From an uncultured bacterium (GTDB taxonomy: Bacteria > Bacillota > Clostridia > Lachnospirales > Lachnospiraceae): a DNA stretch of 64,000 nucleotides. The notes beneath the pieces were generated by a model. That model had not been told where the DNA came from. It saw only the letters and a list, made by a program, of their open reading frames with translations, and searched no databases. Below are positions 1 to 8,618 of the stretch, piece after piece. The position numbers and the translations under genes were made by a program. The number at the start of each line of letters is the position of its first letter. Position 1 is the stretch's first letter. Location: contig CAOKFN010000017.1 in assembly GCA_948467735.1 (NCBI GenBank), positions 1 to 64,000 on the forward strand, read 5' to 3'.

Positions 1-120
1 ACGGATTTTGCAGGGGAAAGCAGAACCGTTGACATGCATATCAAAACACTCCGCAGGAAGCTGAAAGAAGCGGGCCGCCTGATCATTACTGTGAGGAATG
101 TGGGGTATAAGCTGGAATGA
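1..120 (+). CDS. OmpR/PhoB-family response regulator, C-terminal end only
   Basis: Only the last 39 codons are present; the gene begins outside the window. The visible residues (RTVDMHIKTLRRKL, then ITVRNVGYKLE) are the recognition helix and C-terminal beta-hairpin of the OmpR/PhoB winged-helix DNA-binding domain. The stop codon overlaps the start of the histidine kinase gene (ATGA), so the two are almost certainly translationally coupled and form one two-component system. The receiver domain cannot be seen, so the target and signal are unknown. Confidence 0.9.
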   Translation, partial: TDFAGESRTVDMHIKTLRRKLKEAGRLIITVRNVGYKLE

Positions 121-1442
121 GGCAGAAAATAAACAGACGGTTCACCGGCATTGCACTTTTTTCCGTTGTGATTACCACGATTGTTATGACTGCGGTGTTT
201 TATTCACAATTAAAAAAACAGGTTTTTTCTGATCTGGCGGTTGTGGCAGATTTACTGATTGATGAAGACTCCTATGTACAAAAAACAGACAATTTGAGAA
301 TTACATTGATAGATGCAGACGGTAAGGTTTTGTTTGATTCTACGGTAGATGAGCAGTCGCTTGCCAACCATCTGGACAGGCTGGAAATTGCGGAGGCAGT
401 TACTTCCGGAAGCGGTATGGAAATAAGAAAGTCGGATACCCTGTCGGAGAGCGTATTTTATTATGCGAAAAAACTGGATAATGGACAGATACTCAGAGTA
501 GGCAAGGAGGCGCACAGCGTTGTGGCCGTTTTCTTGTCTGCCCTTCCAATGGTACTGACGACAGCGCTGCTTCTTGCAGCCATCTGTCTGATGGTGTCGC
601 ACTACCTTACTTCTGCCATTGTGAAACCGATTGATGAAATGGCAGGGGATATGGAACATATTGATGAGGGGAAAAGTTATCCGGAGCTAATTCCGTTTAC
701 AAGGAAAATCCGCTTACAGCATGAGGAAATCCTGTCTGCCGCAAATATAAGGCAGGAATTTACCGCCAATGTAAGTCACGAATTAAAAACACCTCTTGCG
801 GCGATATCAGGCTACGCAGAGCTGATGGAAGCAGGGCTTGTAGATGATAAAGAGATGAAGCGCTTTTCGGGAGAAATCCGTAAAAGCGCTGCAAGGCTGC
901 TTACTCTGATCAATGACATAATTAAGCTCTCACAATTAGATACAGGAAATGCAAAAGATATTCTTGATGTGGTGAATCTGGCAGAAATTACAAAAGAAAG
1001 TGTGGAAATGCTCTCTTTTGGAGCAGCGAAAAATGGCATTGATGTAGTGTATGAAGGAGATGACAGGGCGGATGTCCATATCGGAAAGGAACTGGCACAG
1101 GAGCTTGCCTACAATCTGATTGAAAACGCCATCCGATATAACAAGCCAGGTGGCAGAGTGACTGCAAAAGTACAGAAAGAGGGAACGCAGATTATCTTCT
1201 CGGTAGAGGATACCGGTATCGGCATTCCTCTGGAGCATCAGGAGAGAATTTTTGAGCGCTTTTACCGGGTGGATAAAAGCAGGTCGAAGGAACTTGGAGG
1301 CACGGGGCTTGGGCTTGCGATTGTAAAGCATATCTGCAATCTGACAGACGCGGATGTGAACCTGATGAGTAAGCCGGGAGTCGGAACGAAGATATTTATT
1401 GTCTGGGGCAGGGGAAGCGCTGAAATGGTCAAGGAACTGTAA
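117..1442 (+). CDS. PhoR-like membrane sensor histidine kinase
   Basis: 441 residues. Two membrane segments (about 11-31 and 141-161) enclose an extracytoplasmic sensor of about 110 residues. HAMP-like linker follows, then the HisKA domain with phospho-acceptor His221 in VSHELKTPL, and the ATPase domain with N box NLIENAIRYN (333-342), G1 box DTGIGIP (365-371) and G2 box GGTGLGLAI (394-402). All catalytic boxes are intact. It should autophosphorylate and pass phosphate to the regulator whose end overlaps its start. The architecture matches PhoR/ResE-type kinases of Firmicutes, but the signal cannot be inferred. It is followed 50 bases later by an antiporter gene on the same strand, which may be co-transcribed. 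Confidence 0.93.
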   Translation: MRQKINRRFTGIALFSVVITTIVMTAVFYSQLKKQVFSDLAVVADLLIDEDSYVQKTDNLRITLIDADGKVLFDSTVDEQSLANHLDRLEIAEAVTSGSGMEIRKSDTLSESVFYYAKKLDNGQILRVGKEAHSVVAVFLSALPMVLTTALLLAAICLMVSHYLTSAIVKPIDEMAGDMEHIDEGKSYPELIPFTRKIRLQHEEILSAANIRQEFTANVSHELKTPLAAISGYAELMEAGLVDDKEMKRFSGEIRKSAARLLTLINDIIKLSQLDTGNAKDILDVVNLAEITKESVEMLSFGAAKNGIDVVYEGDDRADVHIGKELAQELAYNLIENAIRYNKPGGRVTAKVQKEGTQIIFSVEDTGIGIPLEHQERIFERFYRVDKSRSKELGGTGLGLAIVKHICNLTDADVNLMSKPGVGTKIFIVWGRGSAEMVKEL

Positions 1443-1492
1443 ACGGTTTCTGCGTGAAAAGATTGGAAGTGAAAGACATGGAGGTTTAAGAC

Positions 1493-2455
1493 ATGGAGAT
1501 GGTATTACAGATATTTTTATTGGCCGCAGGGTTTACGATGCTTATCAAGGGCGCGGATTTCTTTGTGGATGGTTCGTCAGGAATTGCTTCAAGGTTTGGG
1601 ATTCCGCAGCTTGTGGTCGGGCTTACCATCGTCGCTATGGGAACGAGTGCTCCTGAGGCAGCGGTAAGCATCTCGGCGGCGCTTAAGGGGAATGCGGGAA
1701 TTACCATTGGGAATGTGGCGGGAAGTAATATTTTGAATATTCTTATCATTTTAGGATTTACGGCATTTTTGACAAAAAAGATAGTCCCTGTTGCAGCTTC
1801 GACTATAAAATATGAAATGCCCTTTATGATTGCGATCATATTCATCCTTCTCTGGATGGGATATACGGGAAATGAAATTGCAAGGCTGGAAGGAGCCGGA
1901 TTGTGGGTTGTTTTTCTGCTGTATCTTTTTTATCTTTTAAAGATGGCCCAAAAAGGCGCTGGCAGGAATCCGGAGGATGGTGAGGGAGAAATTTCAGGAG
2001 GGGATAAAAAGGAAAAAAGTATGGCAATGCTGTGTTTGTTTACGGCTGCAGGTCTTGCGCTGATTGTAATAGGCAGCAGCGTCACTGTGGATGCGGCAAC
2101 AGCGATAGCAAGGATCATAGGTCTGAGCGAGAGGTTTATAGGGCTGACGATTGTGGCGCTGGGAACATCCCTGCCGGAATTGTTTACGTCCGTATCGGCA
2201 GCGAGAAAAGGCAGTGCGGATATTGCAATCGGAAATATTGTGGGAAGCAATATCTTCAATATCCTTTTTGTGGTAGGAACATCCGCGTTGATTACACCAG
2301 TAGTATTTGAGAGTAAATTTATTGTGGATTTCATTGTGGCTGTGGCGGCGGGAGTGCTGCTGTGGATATTCTCTTTCAGGGGAAAGAGCCTGAACCGTGT
2401 GGAGGGTGGTTTGCTGCTGCTTGGATATTTGGGGTATTTCATTTATTTATTGTGA
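1493..2455 (+). CDS. Calcium/sodium antiporter (CaCA family, YrbG-like)
   Basis: 320-residue polytopic membrane protein with the duplicated alpha-repeats of the Na+/Ca2+ exchanger superfamily: GTSAPEAAVS followed by GNVAGSNILNIL in the first half, and GTSLPELFTS followed by GNIVGSNIFNIL in the second. The acidic residues and the GSN motifs form the ion-binding centre. The usual charged cytoplasmic loop between the halves is present (about residues 150-180, GAGRNPEDGEGE). Length is normal for the bacterial family. A GGAGG ribosome site precedes the ATG. Being just downstream of a two-component system, it might be a regulated target, but that is inference. Substrate (Ca2+ rather than another cation) follows from family only. 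Confidence 0.92.
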   Translation: MEMVLQIFLLAAGFTMLIKGADFFVDGSSGIASRFGIPQLVVGLTIVAMGTSAPEAAVSISAALKGNAGITIGNVAGSNILNILIILGFTAFLTKKIVPVAASTIKYEMPFMIAIIFILLWMGYTGNEIARLEGAGLWVVFLLYLFYLLKMAQKGAGRNPEDGEGEISGGDKKEKSMAMLCLFTAAGLALIVIGSSVTVDAATAIARIIGLSERFIGLTIVALGTSLPELFTSVSAARKGSADIAIGNIVGSNIFNILFVVGTSALITPVVFESKFIVDFIVAVAAGVLLWIFSFRGKSLNRVEGGLLLLGYLGYFIYLL

Positions 2456-2506
2456 ATCATAATCTTGGGGGAGAACGACAAGGCATGATGGAGGGAGGTG
2501 TGTAAA

Positions 2507-2752
2507 ATGGCAGTTAACAGAGTCTCAAGCAGCATGGAGGCATTGGCCGCTGTGGTGAATCCTCATAAAGAAGCAGTGGAACTGGTGGAACAGCAGGTAG
2601 ACGAGCTGGCAGATGATCTTGTTCGGGATACCTATGAAACAACAATGAAGCCGGATGATTATGTTTATCCAAGCGAGAACTATAATGACATTATGAAGGT
2701 TAGCGCGGGAGGACATTCCTCGGCATCGAACAATAACCATCAGCCTCAATAA
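2507..2752 (+). CDS. Small acidic hypothetical protein
   Basis: 81 residues, not recognised. The ATG at 2507 is chosen over an in-frame GTG three codons upstream because GGGAGGTG lies at ideal distance before the ATG. The protein has no signal peptide or membrane segment; the middle is acidic and helical (KEAVELVEQQVDELADDL) and the tail is rich in Ser, Asn and Gln. It follows the antiporter by about 50 bases and is followed directly by a strong hairpin, so it may be the last gene of that transcription unit. No function can be assigned. Confidence 0.6.
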   Translation: MAVNRVSSSMEALAAVVNPHKEAVELVEQQVDELADDLVRDTYETTMKPDDYVYPSENYNDIMKVSAGGHSSASNNNHQPQ

Positions 2753-2756
2753 AGGC

Positions 2757-2794
2757 CTGATTGCAGAAGTGCTTGAAGAACACTCTGCAATCAG
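2757..2794 (+). terminator. Strong hairpin after small orphan gene
   Basis: CTGATTGCAG (2757-2766) pairs perfectly with CTGCAATCAG (2785-2794), extended inside by AGTG/CACT. It lies five bases after the stop codon of the small gene and before a convergent minus-strand gene. There is no T-run after it, so it may be an mRNA 3'-end stabiliser or a weak terminator. Confidence 0.45.
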
Positions 2795-2866
2795 TAAGGC
2801 ATTCAGCGTGGATTATAATAGTAACATTGGGTTTTTCGGTAAAATCTGCTGCATTGGCTGAGAATC

Positions 2867-4726
2867 CTAAAAATTCTTCCCGCTCTTATAATACTGCGCC
2901 TGCGCATTCCATAGCTGGCTGTATTTCCCGACCGTACCAACCAGCGCCTCATGACTTCCCCTCTGTACCAGCTCCCCTCTGTCAAAGACGATAATATCGT
3001 CGCAGAACCGGCAGCTGGAAAGCCTGTGGCTGATAAATACCGTCGTTTTATTTGCGGCAATCTCACGAAAGCTTTCGTATACCGCGGCTTCCGCTATGGG
3101 GTCTAAGGCGGCGGTAGGCTCGTCCAATACCACAAAGGGCGCGTCCTTGTACAAAGCTCTTGCCAATGCGGTCTTTTGTTCTTCGCCCCCGGACAGGTCA
3201 ACACCTTCGTTTTCGTAAGCGCGGCCGATGACCGTGTCGATGCCCTGTTCCAAGGTCTTTAATTTATCGCCGAAGCCTGCCCGCTCCAAGCTGTCGATGA
3301 CCTTCTTCGGATCATAGTCAAAAGAAGCCGTCACATTGGCCGCAAGGGAGAAATCAAACAGCTTGTAGTCCTGAAACACCACGGAGAACAGGGAGATGTA
3401 TTCGTCGTAGCGATACTTTGTAATGTCGATTCCATTGAGCAGGATTACGCCCTCCGTGGGGTCATACAGACGGCAGAGCAGTTTGATAAAGGTGGTCTTG
3501 CCGGAACCGTTTTCGCCTACGATGGCCAGCTTTCCGCCAATACGAAATTTCATGTTCACGTTTTTCAAAATCCAGTTTTCCGTGTGAGGATAGCGGAAGC
3601 TGACGTTTCTAAATTCGATTTCGTAATCAATGTCGTCCCGTTTTTCCACCGCCAAAGTGCCCAGATACATATTGTCCGGCAGATCCAGAAATTGAAAAAG
3701 CTTTGCAAGAAATTTATTGTTCTCCCGCAGATTGGTGATATCGTCCGTAATCCCGATAAAAGAGCCTGCAAACTGGGTGACGGTTCCTTTGTAAAGGATG
3801 AAGCTGCCGATTCCGAAGGTGCCGATAAAGGCCTTGGCCGCTGTGATAATGAATACTGCGGTTCTTAAAATCGCATTCTGCAGCATGGAGAGGGTGCTGT
3901 ATTTGACTCTCACCTTCTCCACATCTGCCAGATAGGCGGGTCGAATCTGCACCTTCCTGCATTCTTTCAGAATGATTTTCCTGAGATTGAATATGGTCAC
4001 GTCCGCGCCGCCGATTCGGGAGTACGCGCCTATGAATTTATTGTGCTCCGCCAGAGGTTCCCACGCCTTCAGCAGTTTTTCGGTGTGTATCCCGGCAATG
4101 CTCATGGACAGAACCACGTTCAGGAAAATGATTCCAGCCAGAAGAATAGCGGAACCGGGGGAGTTGATAAAGGCGAGGAAGCCGGTCAGGGAGCTGTCCG
4201 ATATGGTGCGGAACATGGAAAAGGTCAAAGCCGCCGACAGTATCAGGTTGAAAATATTGCCTAAAAGCTTTGGCACGGCCCATATGATCGGGGTGAGGAC
4301 GTGTCCATGCATCATGGCCACGGAAATCTCTTCCCGCAGCATTGTCACATTGGGGTCTTCCAAATGCTCGTACTGCATTCTGTTCTGCCGTTCCGAGTTG
4401 AACAATTCAAACTTCTGGGAAGCGTTATCCGTCCAGACGGACTGCCTTCCGTTCAGGAGGGCCGTGATGATGTTGAGGACAAAAAGGCCCGCCACGGTAA
4501 ACGCCGCCAGAGACAAAAGCTTCTGGACGCGGCATTGTCCCGCCAGTTCATTGACAAGCAGCGACTGTGTATACAGGGAAAAGTATGGGAAGGCCTTTGC
4601 CGCAATGGCGTTTACGATATTGTAAATCATGAGCTGGGGGCATATCTGCCAGACAATTCTGACGCCCCGCGCGATTAAGCCCCATTCTTCCCGTAAGCTT
4701 CGTTTTTCCGTATCTTTTTTGTTCAT
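2867..4726 (-). CDS. ABC exporter, fused membrane and ATPase domains (second gene)
   Basis: 619 residues. An N-terminal membrane domain with about six helices (to about residue 330) is followed by an ATPase with Walker A GENGSGKT (404-411), signature LSGGE (511-515), Walker B FVVLDE (531-536) and switch histidine in ISHRLS (His567). All ATP-binding motifs are intact. It lies 220 bases downstream of another exporter half of the same type, so the two probably form a heterodimer. The start ATG has GGAG at good distance. A promoter-like TTGATT-N17-TATTTA lies in the gap, so it may also be transcribed alone. Cargo is unknown; the nearby LytTR/GHKL pair suggests a peptide or antimicrobial substrate, which is inference. 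Confidence 0.9.
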   Translation of the reverse strand: MNKKDTEKRSLREEWGLIARGVRIVWQICPQLMIYNIVNAIAAKAFPYFSLYTQSLLVNELAGQCRVQKLLSLAAFTVAGLFVLNIITALLNGRQSVWTDNASQKFELFNSERQNRMQYEHLEDPNVTMLREEISVAMMHGHVLTPIIWAVPKLLGNIFNLILSAALTFSMFRTISDSSLTGFLAFINSPGSAILLAGIIFLNVVLSMSIAGIHTEKLLKAWEPLAEHNKFIGAYSRIGGADVTIFNLRKIILKECRKVQIRPAYLADVEKVRVKYSTLSMLQNAILRTAVFIITAAKAFIGTFGIGSFILYKGTVTQFAGSFIGITDDITNLRENNKFLAKLFQFLDLPDNMYLGTLAVEKRDDIDYEIEFRNVSFRYPHTENWILKNVNMKFRIGGKLAIVGENGSGKTTFIKLLCRLYDPTEGVILLNGIDITKYRYDEYISLFSVVFQDYKLFDFSLAANVTASFDYDPKKVIDSLERAGFGDKLKTLEQGIDTVIGRAYENEGVDLSGGEEQKTALARALYKDAPFVVLDEPTAALDPIAEAAVYESFREIAANKTTVFISHRLSSCRFCDDIIVFDRGELVQRGSHEALVGTVGKYSQLWNAQAQYYKSGKNF

Positions 4727-4946
4727 GCTGACTCCTATCTGCCCGTGAGGGTGTGTAAATATCTCTTATTGGCATATCAATCAAGATTGTGAAACGCTCA
4801 TTTTATATTGACTCCCATGCCGCTGCTTCGCCGCAGCTCAAATCCGGATGAAAAATACCTGTTTCCGGCGTTTTTCTAACTGCTTTATCAGTTTGGAAAA
4901 CATAGAATTTCTTCGCGAAACAGCTTTTGCCGTGGGCGCAGATTTC

Positions 4947-6902
4947 CTATGCTTCTGCCAATTCCGACATTCCCTCAGGATTCTCTTTGTAGTACCTGCT
5001 CTGCAGGTCAAAAAGCTGCCGGTATTTTCCGCCTGCCGCCATCAATTCCTCATGGGTGCCCGTTTCGGCAATGACCGCCCCGTCCAGCAGAAAGACCCTG
5101 TCGCAGAACCGGGTGGAGGCCAGCCGGTGGGAGATAAATATGGAGGTGGCGCCTTCTTTGGAATGGTTCGCGGAACCTTCTGCGGAACAATTCACGGAGC
5201 TTTCCTTGGAGCCTTTCTCGGAACCGTCCGACGGCCCGGCAAAGGAAATCTTCGTCATTTCGTTATATTTATGATACATGCGGTCCTCCGCAATGGGGTC
5301 TAAGGCGGCGGTGGGCTCGTCCAAAATGATGCATTTGGGATTGCGGTACAAAAGCCTTGCCAGAAGCAGCTTCTGGGCCTCGCCTCCTGAAAATTCGATT
5401 CCGTTGAAATGAATCTGTCGGTTCAAGGGGGTATCCGCGCCTAAGGGCAGGGAGGAAATTTTCTCCGAAAGTCCCGCATAGCTGATGCAGGTGTCCAGCC
5501 TGTCCCTGTCAATCAGTTCGTCCTCGTCGGTGCAGGCGATGTTTGCGGCAATGGACACCGGAAGCAGGTTGTAGTTCTGGGGCACCAGTCCGAACAAGGT
5601 GTACAATTCGTCCCGATTGTATTCGTATAGGGTATGGCCGTCAAGGAGGATTTCGCCCTCCGTGGGAAGCAGAAGTCCGCACATAAGCTTTGTCATGGTG
5701 GTCTTTCCGGCGCCGTTCAGTCCCACAAGGGCAATTTTTTCGCCCGCCTCTATTTTGAAGCTGACATGATCCAGAATTTTTTTCTCGCCCTGCGGATATT
5801 GGAAGGATACGTTTTTGAATTCGATGGAAAAGGCTCCTTTCGGAAGGGGGATTCCTTCCCCTCGGTTCAGTCTGTCTTCCACCTCTAAGTCCTCCCTGTA
5901 ATCGGAAATCTGAAGGGCGCCCTCACAGATGTTGGACCATTTGGAGAGAAGGTTCGACATAAAGCCCGCCATTTTCGTGATGGCGGAAAAATAGAGGACA
6001 AACTGCGCCGCGTCCACCTCCCCGGCAGCGGCCTTGAAAATCAGGAAAGCATAGGCCGTTCCGTCCCGCAGCACGATCACAAGAAGTCTGACAATTTCTG
6101 CCATGAGATGCCGCAGCTCAATTTTTTCCTGTTCTTTTTTGTACTGCCCCAGAAGTTTTTTGGCCAGCAGAGATAAGTAATCCCTGAAATGATAAAGCCG
6201 GATGTCTTTTCCGTATTTCAGGTCCCGGGTGATGTCAAAGGAGATATAGTTAATTTTTTTCCCGATGATATTGATGCGGTCCTGCGTCTCATAATTGCGC
6301 CTGCGCTCTAGGGCTCCCAGAAAATAATCCACGGCGCAGCCCGCGGCCAGCAGCAGGATAATCCATGGGCTGAGCAGGGATATGATGGAGCCGAACAGAA
6401 AAAATTTACATACCGCCGCGGCCATATCCGCAAAATTCAGCGGAAAATTCACGCCTTTGGCCCGATTGCTCCCAATGCTTCGTCCGGCCCGCTGGTCGAG
6501 CTTTTTTATTTCCGGGTCATATTCCAGAAAGAAATCCCTGTCCCGCATGCGGCTGTTCAGCCGGTACTGCATCCGCCCCAGAATGTAATTTTTGCTTAGG
6601 ACGGTCTCGATGCTGATGCGTTTTTCCGCCAGCGAAAGCAGGATATCCGCCAGAGACAGTCCCAGAATGATGAGGGCCACAGTGGAAAAACGCTCGGACC
6701 GTTCCAGATATCGCAGCGTGATAGAGGGGATATACAGGGCGAGGGCCGACATGCCAAGGGATACCGGAACGGTGAAAAATCCCACAAAGGCCAGAGTACG
6801 CTCATATTTCCACAGCATCCTGTACATATAGGCCACACAGGAAAGCATTCCGTATTTTGGCCTGCGTTTTGGCTTTTTTTCTTTTTCATTTGGTTTGGGC
6901 AT
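4947..6902 (-). CDS. ABC exporter, fused membrane and ATPase domains (first gene)
   Basis: 651 residues, with a Lys-rich N-terminus, about six membrane helices (to about residue 320) and an ATPase: Walker A GLNGAGKT (394-401), signature FSGGE (504-508), Walker B IILDEP (about 525-530), switch histidine in ISHRLA (His592). Between Walker B and the switch histidine there is an extra Ser/Gly/Glu-rich stretch (residues about 553-585, bases 5148-5246) made of short imperfect repeats; the sister gene lacks it. The ribosome site AAGGAG precedes the ATG. Its partner is the exporter gene downstream. A terminator separates it from the kinase gene upstream, so it probably has its own promoter in 6910-6960, where a TACAAT-like -10 is visible. 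Confidence 0.9.
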   Translation of the reverse strand: MPKPNEKEKKPKRRPKYGMLSCVAYMYRMLWKYERTLAFVGFFTVPVSLGMSALALYIPSITLRYLERSERFSTVALIILGLSLADILLSLAEKRISIETVLSKNYILGRMQYRLNSRMRDRDFFLEYDPEIKKLDQRAGRSIGSNRAKGVNFPLNFADMAAAVCKFFLFGSIISLLSPWIILLLAAGCAVDYFLGALERRRNYETQDRINIIGKKINYISFDITRDLKYGKDIRLYHFRDYLSLLAKKLLGQYKKEQEKIELRHLMAEIVRLLVIVLRDGTAYAFLIFKAAAGEVDAAQFVLYFSAITKMAGFMSNLLSKWSNICEGALQISDYREDLEVEDRLNRGEGIPLPKGAFSIEFKNVSFQYPQGEKKILDHVSFKIEAGEKIALVGLNGAGKTTMTKLMCGLLLPTEGEILLDGHTLYEYNRDELYTLFGLVPQNYNLLPVSIAANIACTDEDELIDRDRLDTCISYAGLSEKISSLPLGADTPLNRQIHFNGIEFSGGEAQKLLLARLLYRNPKCIILDEPTAALDPIAEDRMYHKYNEMTKISFAGPSDGSEKGSKESSVNCSAEGSANHSKEGATSIFISHRLASTRFCDRVFLLDGAVIAETGTHEELMAAGGKYRQLFDLQSRYYKENPEGMSELAEA

Positions 6903-6966
6903 TGCAGTTCTCCTTTTTCAATATTTGATGTTGATGCGGAATTAATAAGTATTGTATCATTTTCAC

Positions 6967-7003
6967 GAAAAAAAACTGCATTTCGTGAATCAAATGCAGT
7001 TTT
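6967..7003 (-). terminator. Rho-independent terminator of the LytTR/GHKL operon
   Basis: On the minus strand a 12-bp perfect stem (AAAACTGCATTT with AAATGCAGTTTT) and an eight-base loop are followed by an unbroken run of T. It lies 26 bases beyond the kinase stop codon. Confidence 0.88.
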
Positions 7004-7028
7004 CGGTGAACGAAATGTATTATGATAG

Positions 7029-7688
7029 TCAGCCGTCCAGCGGTATCAGCACTTCCGCGGTGAAGCCGCCGTCCTCGCTGGCGGGGGTAAAGAGTCCGTC
7101 GTGTTTTTTGACGATGCCCGCTGTCCTTGACAGCCCGAAACCGTGCCCGGCGCCTTTGCCGGAGGGGAAGATAGTTCCCGCCTTCTCCCGTTTTTTGCCG
7201 GCGGCATTGGTAATGGCGATGTAGAGGTAGGTATTTTTGACGCCGATATATATCCGGATAAAACGTGCCGACACATCCAGCTTCTTGTTTTCTTCAATGG
7301 CGTTATCCATAAGGTTGCCGATGATAATGCATAAATCCACATCGTTCATCTTGAGGGCGTCGGGAATTTTTGCCTTTGCGTTTACCGGAATATGATTCTG
7401 GGCGGCAATGGAAATTTTGCCGTTTAAGATGGCGTCCACCATGACACGGCCGCTTTTCAGCACGTTGTCCACGCTGGTCAGGTCGTCGTTGAGCTGGCGC
7501 AGGTAATCGTTTACCTCCTCATACCTGCCCAGAGCCATGCTCGCCTGAATCGCCTGAATATGATTATGGTAATCATGCCGCCAGCCGCGCATTTTCGTAT
7601 ACATGTTCTCCACTTCGTCACAATATTTTTTCATAAGATCACTCTGATAAGTGTCAATCCGCTTATCAATCCATTTATCAAACAACAT
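7029..7688 (-). CDS. Soluble GHKL-type sensor kinase (AgrC/Spo0B-like), no membrane sensor
   Basis: 219 residues from an ATG at 7688 that has GGAG at good distance and lies 17 bases after the regulator stop; the longer reading frame upstream overlaps the regulator and is rejected. The dimerisation helix carries RHDYHNH (His38 and His41), typical of the AgrC/NatK type. The ATPase domain has N box NLMDNAIEEN (125-134) and G2 box GHGFGL (181-186). Unlike AgrC there are no transmembrane segments at all, so any signal must come from a partner or the cytoplasm. It pairs with the LytTR regulator upstream and precedes an ABC exporter pair. Confidence 0.87.
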   Translation of the reverse strand: MLFDKWIDKRIDTYQSDLMKKYCDEVENMYTKMRGWRHDYHNHIQAIQASMALGRYEEVNDYLRQLNDDLTSVDNVLKSGRVMVDAILNGKISIAAQNHIPVNAKAKIPDALKMNDVDLCIIIGNLMDNAIEENKKLDVSARFIRIYIGVKNTYLYIAITNAAGKKREKAGTIFPSGKGAGHGFGLSRTAGIVKKHDGLFTPASEDGGFTAEVLIPLDG

Positions 7689-7705
7689 AATATAACTGCT
7701 CCGTC

Positions 7706-8407
7706 TTAAAATAATTCTATTATCGCTTTCCCGATGGCTTCCGCGGCGCCGCGGCTGATAGGGATTTCTTCCCCGCTGCTTAAGAGGACGCTGCCGCTTC
7801 TGATTCGGGTCACATAGCTTAAATTGACAAGGAAAGAGCGCTGGCATTTGAAAAATCTTTCGTCCAGTTCTGTCTGTATCTGCCCGAGAGAAGCCTTTGT
7901 GCGATAGGATTCTTGTGCGGTATGGATGACCACATACTGTTTCTGTGCTTCCGCATAGAGTATCCGGCTGAAGGGAATGAAGTCCGTCCGGCGGTCAAAT
8001 ACGACCTTCAGCCGCCTTTCCGCTTTGGCAAGATTTTGGGCCGCGCGCTCAAGGACGCAGTTCAGCTTGTCCGCCGCCACCGGTTTCATTAAATAGTGCA
8101 GGGCGGACACCTCGTAGCCCTCCGCCATAAAGTCCGGAAAGCCGGTGATAAAGACAATCTGAACGGTTTTATTGTCCCTGCGGATTTTCTTGGCCAGCTC
8201 CACTCCGCTGCATTCCCCCATTTCGATGTCCAGCAGGAGAATGTCGAAATCATTTTCCGTTTCATAACAGAACAGGAAGGCTTCGGCGGAGGAAAATTTC
8301 TTGATGACGGCAGGGCGGCCGGTTGATCTGGCCCAGTCTGCCGCAAGCGCCGAAAGGTATTGGGAGTCTGCGGCGCAGTCGTCGCAGACGGCGATTTTGC
8401 AGGACAT
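7706..8407 (-). CDS. LytTR-family response regulator (AgrA-like)
   Basis: 233 residues from the ATG at 8407, which has GAGGTGA just upstream; the longer open frame lacks such a site and crosses the promoter. The receiver domain (1-120) has the acidic pair Asp9/Asp10, phospho-acceptor Asp60 in LLLDIEM and Lys108. A LytTR DNA-binding domain follows (about 133-228), with FKCQRSFLVNL, the conserved motif of that domain. It should bind direct repeats in target promoters. It is the first gene of an operon with the soluble GHKL kinase. The ABC exporter pair downstream is the most likely target, which is inference from proximity. Confidence 0.92.
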   Translation of the reverse strand: MSCKIAVCDDCAADSQYLSALAADWARSTGRPAVIKKFSSAEAFLFCYETENDFDILLLDIEMGECSGVELAKKIRRDNKTVQIVFITGFPDFMAEGYEVSALHYLMKPVAADKLNCVLERAAQNLAKAERRLKVVFDRRTDFIPFSRILYAEAQKQYVVIHTAQESYRTKASLGQIQTELDERFFKCQRSFLVNLSYVTRIRSGSVLLSSGEEIPISRGAAEAIGKAIIELF

Positions 8408-8438
8408 AAGTTCACCTCTTATCAAATTTATAAAAATA

Positions 8439-8467
8439 ATACTATCATGGCAGGAGGTAAAAATCAA
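8439..8467 (-). promoter_or_regulatory. Sigma-A promoter of the LytTR/GHKL operon
   Basis: Minus strand TTGATT, 17-base spacer, TAGTAT, about 25 bases before the regulator start codon. Confidence 0.6.
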
Positions 8468-8584
8468 TGACAATATCATGCCCTCCGATGGGCGAGGGCT
8501 GAAGACGCCTGACAAGACGGCGGGTTTTGCCGCCGGACAGAGAGTGAAGCGCAGCAGGTGCGGCAAATTCAGGAAATGATATAC

Positions 8585-8613
8585 TTGCCCTTTTGCCTTC
8601 CTTTTGTTATAAT
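8585..8613 (+). promoter_or_regulatory. Sigma-A promoter of the first chemoreceptor gene
   Basis: TTGCCC, 17-base spacer, consensus TATAAT. The predicted transcription start (about 8620) falls on the first ATG of the reading frame, so translation is either leaderless or starts downstream. Confidence 0.68.
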
Positions 8614-8618
8614 GTACC

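Noticed and set aside
2761..2994. Small plus-strand frame after the orphan gene
   Set aside because: Begins in the hairpin and runs into the end of the convergent ABC gene.
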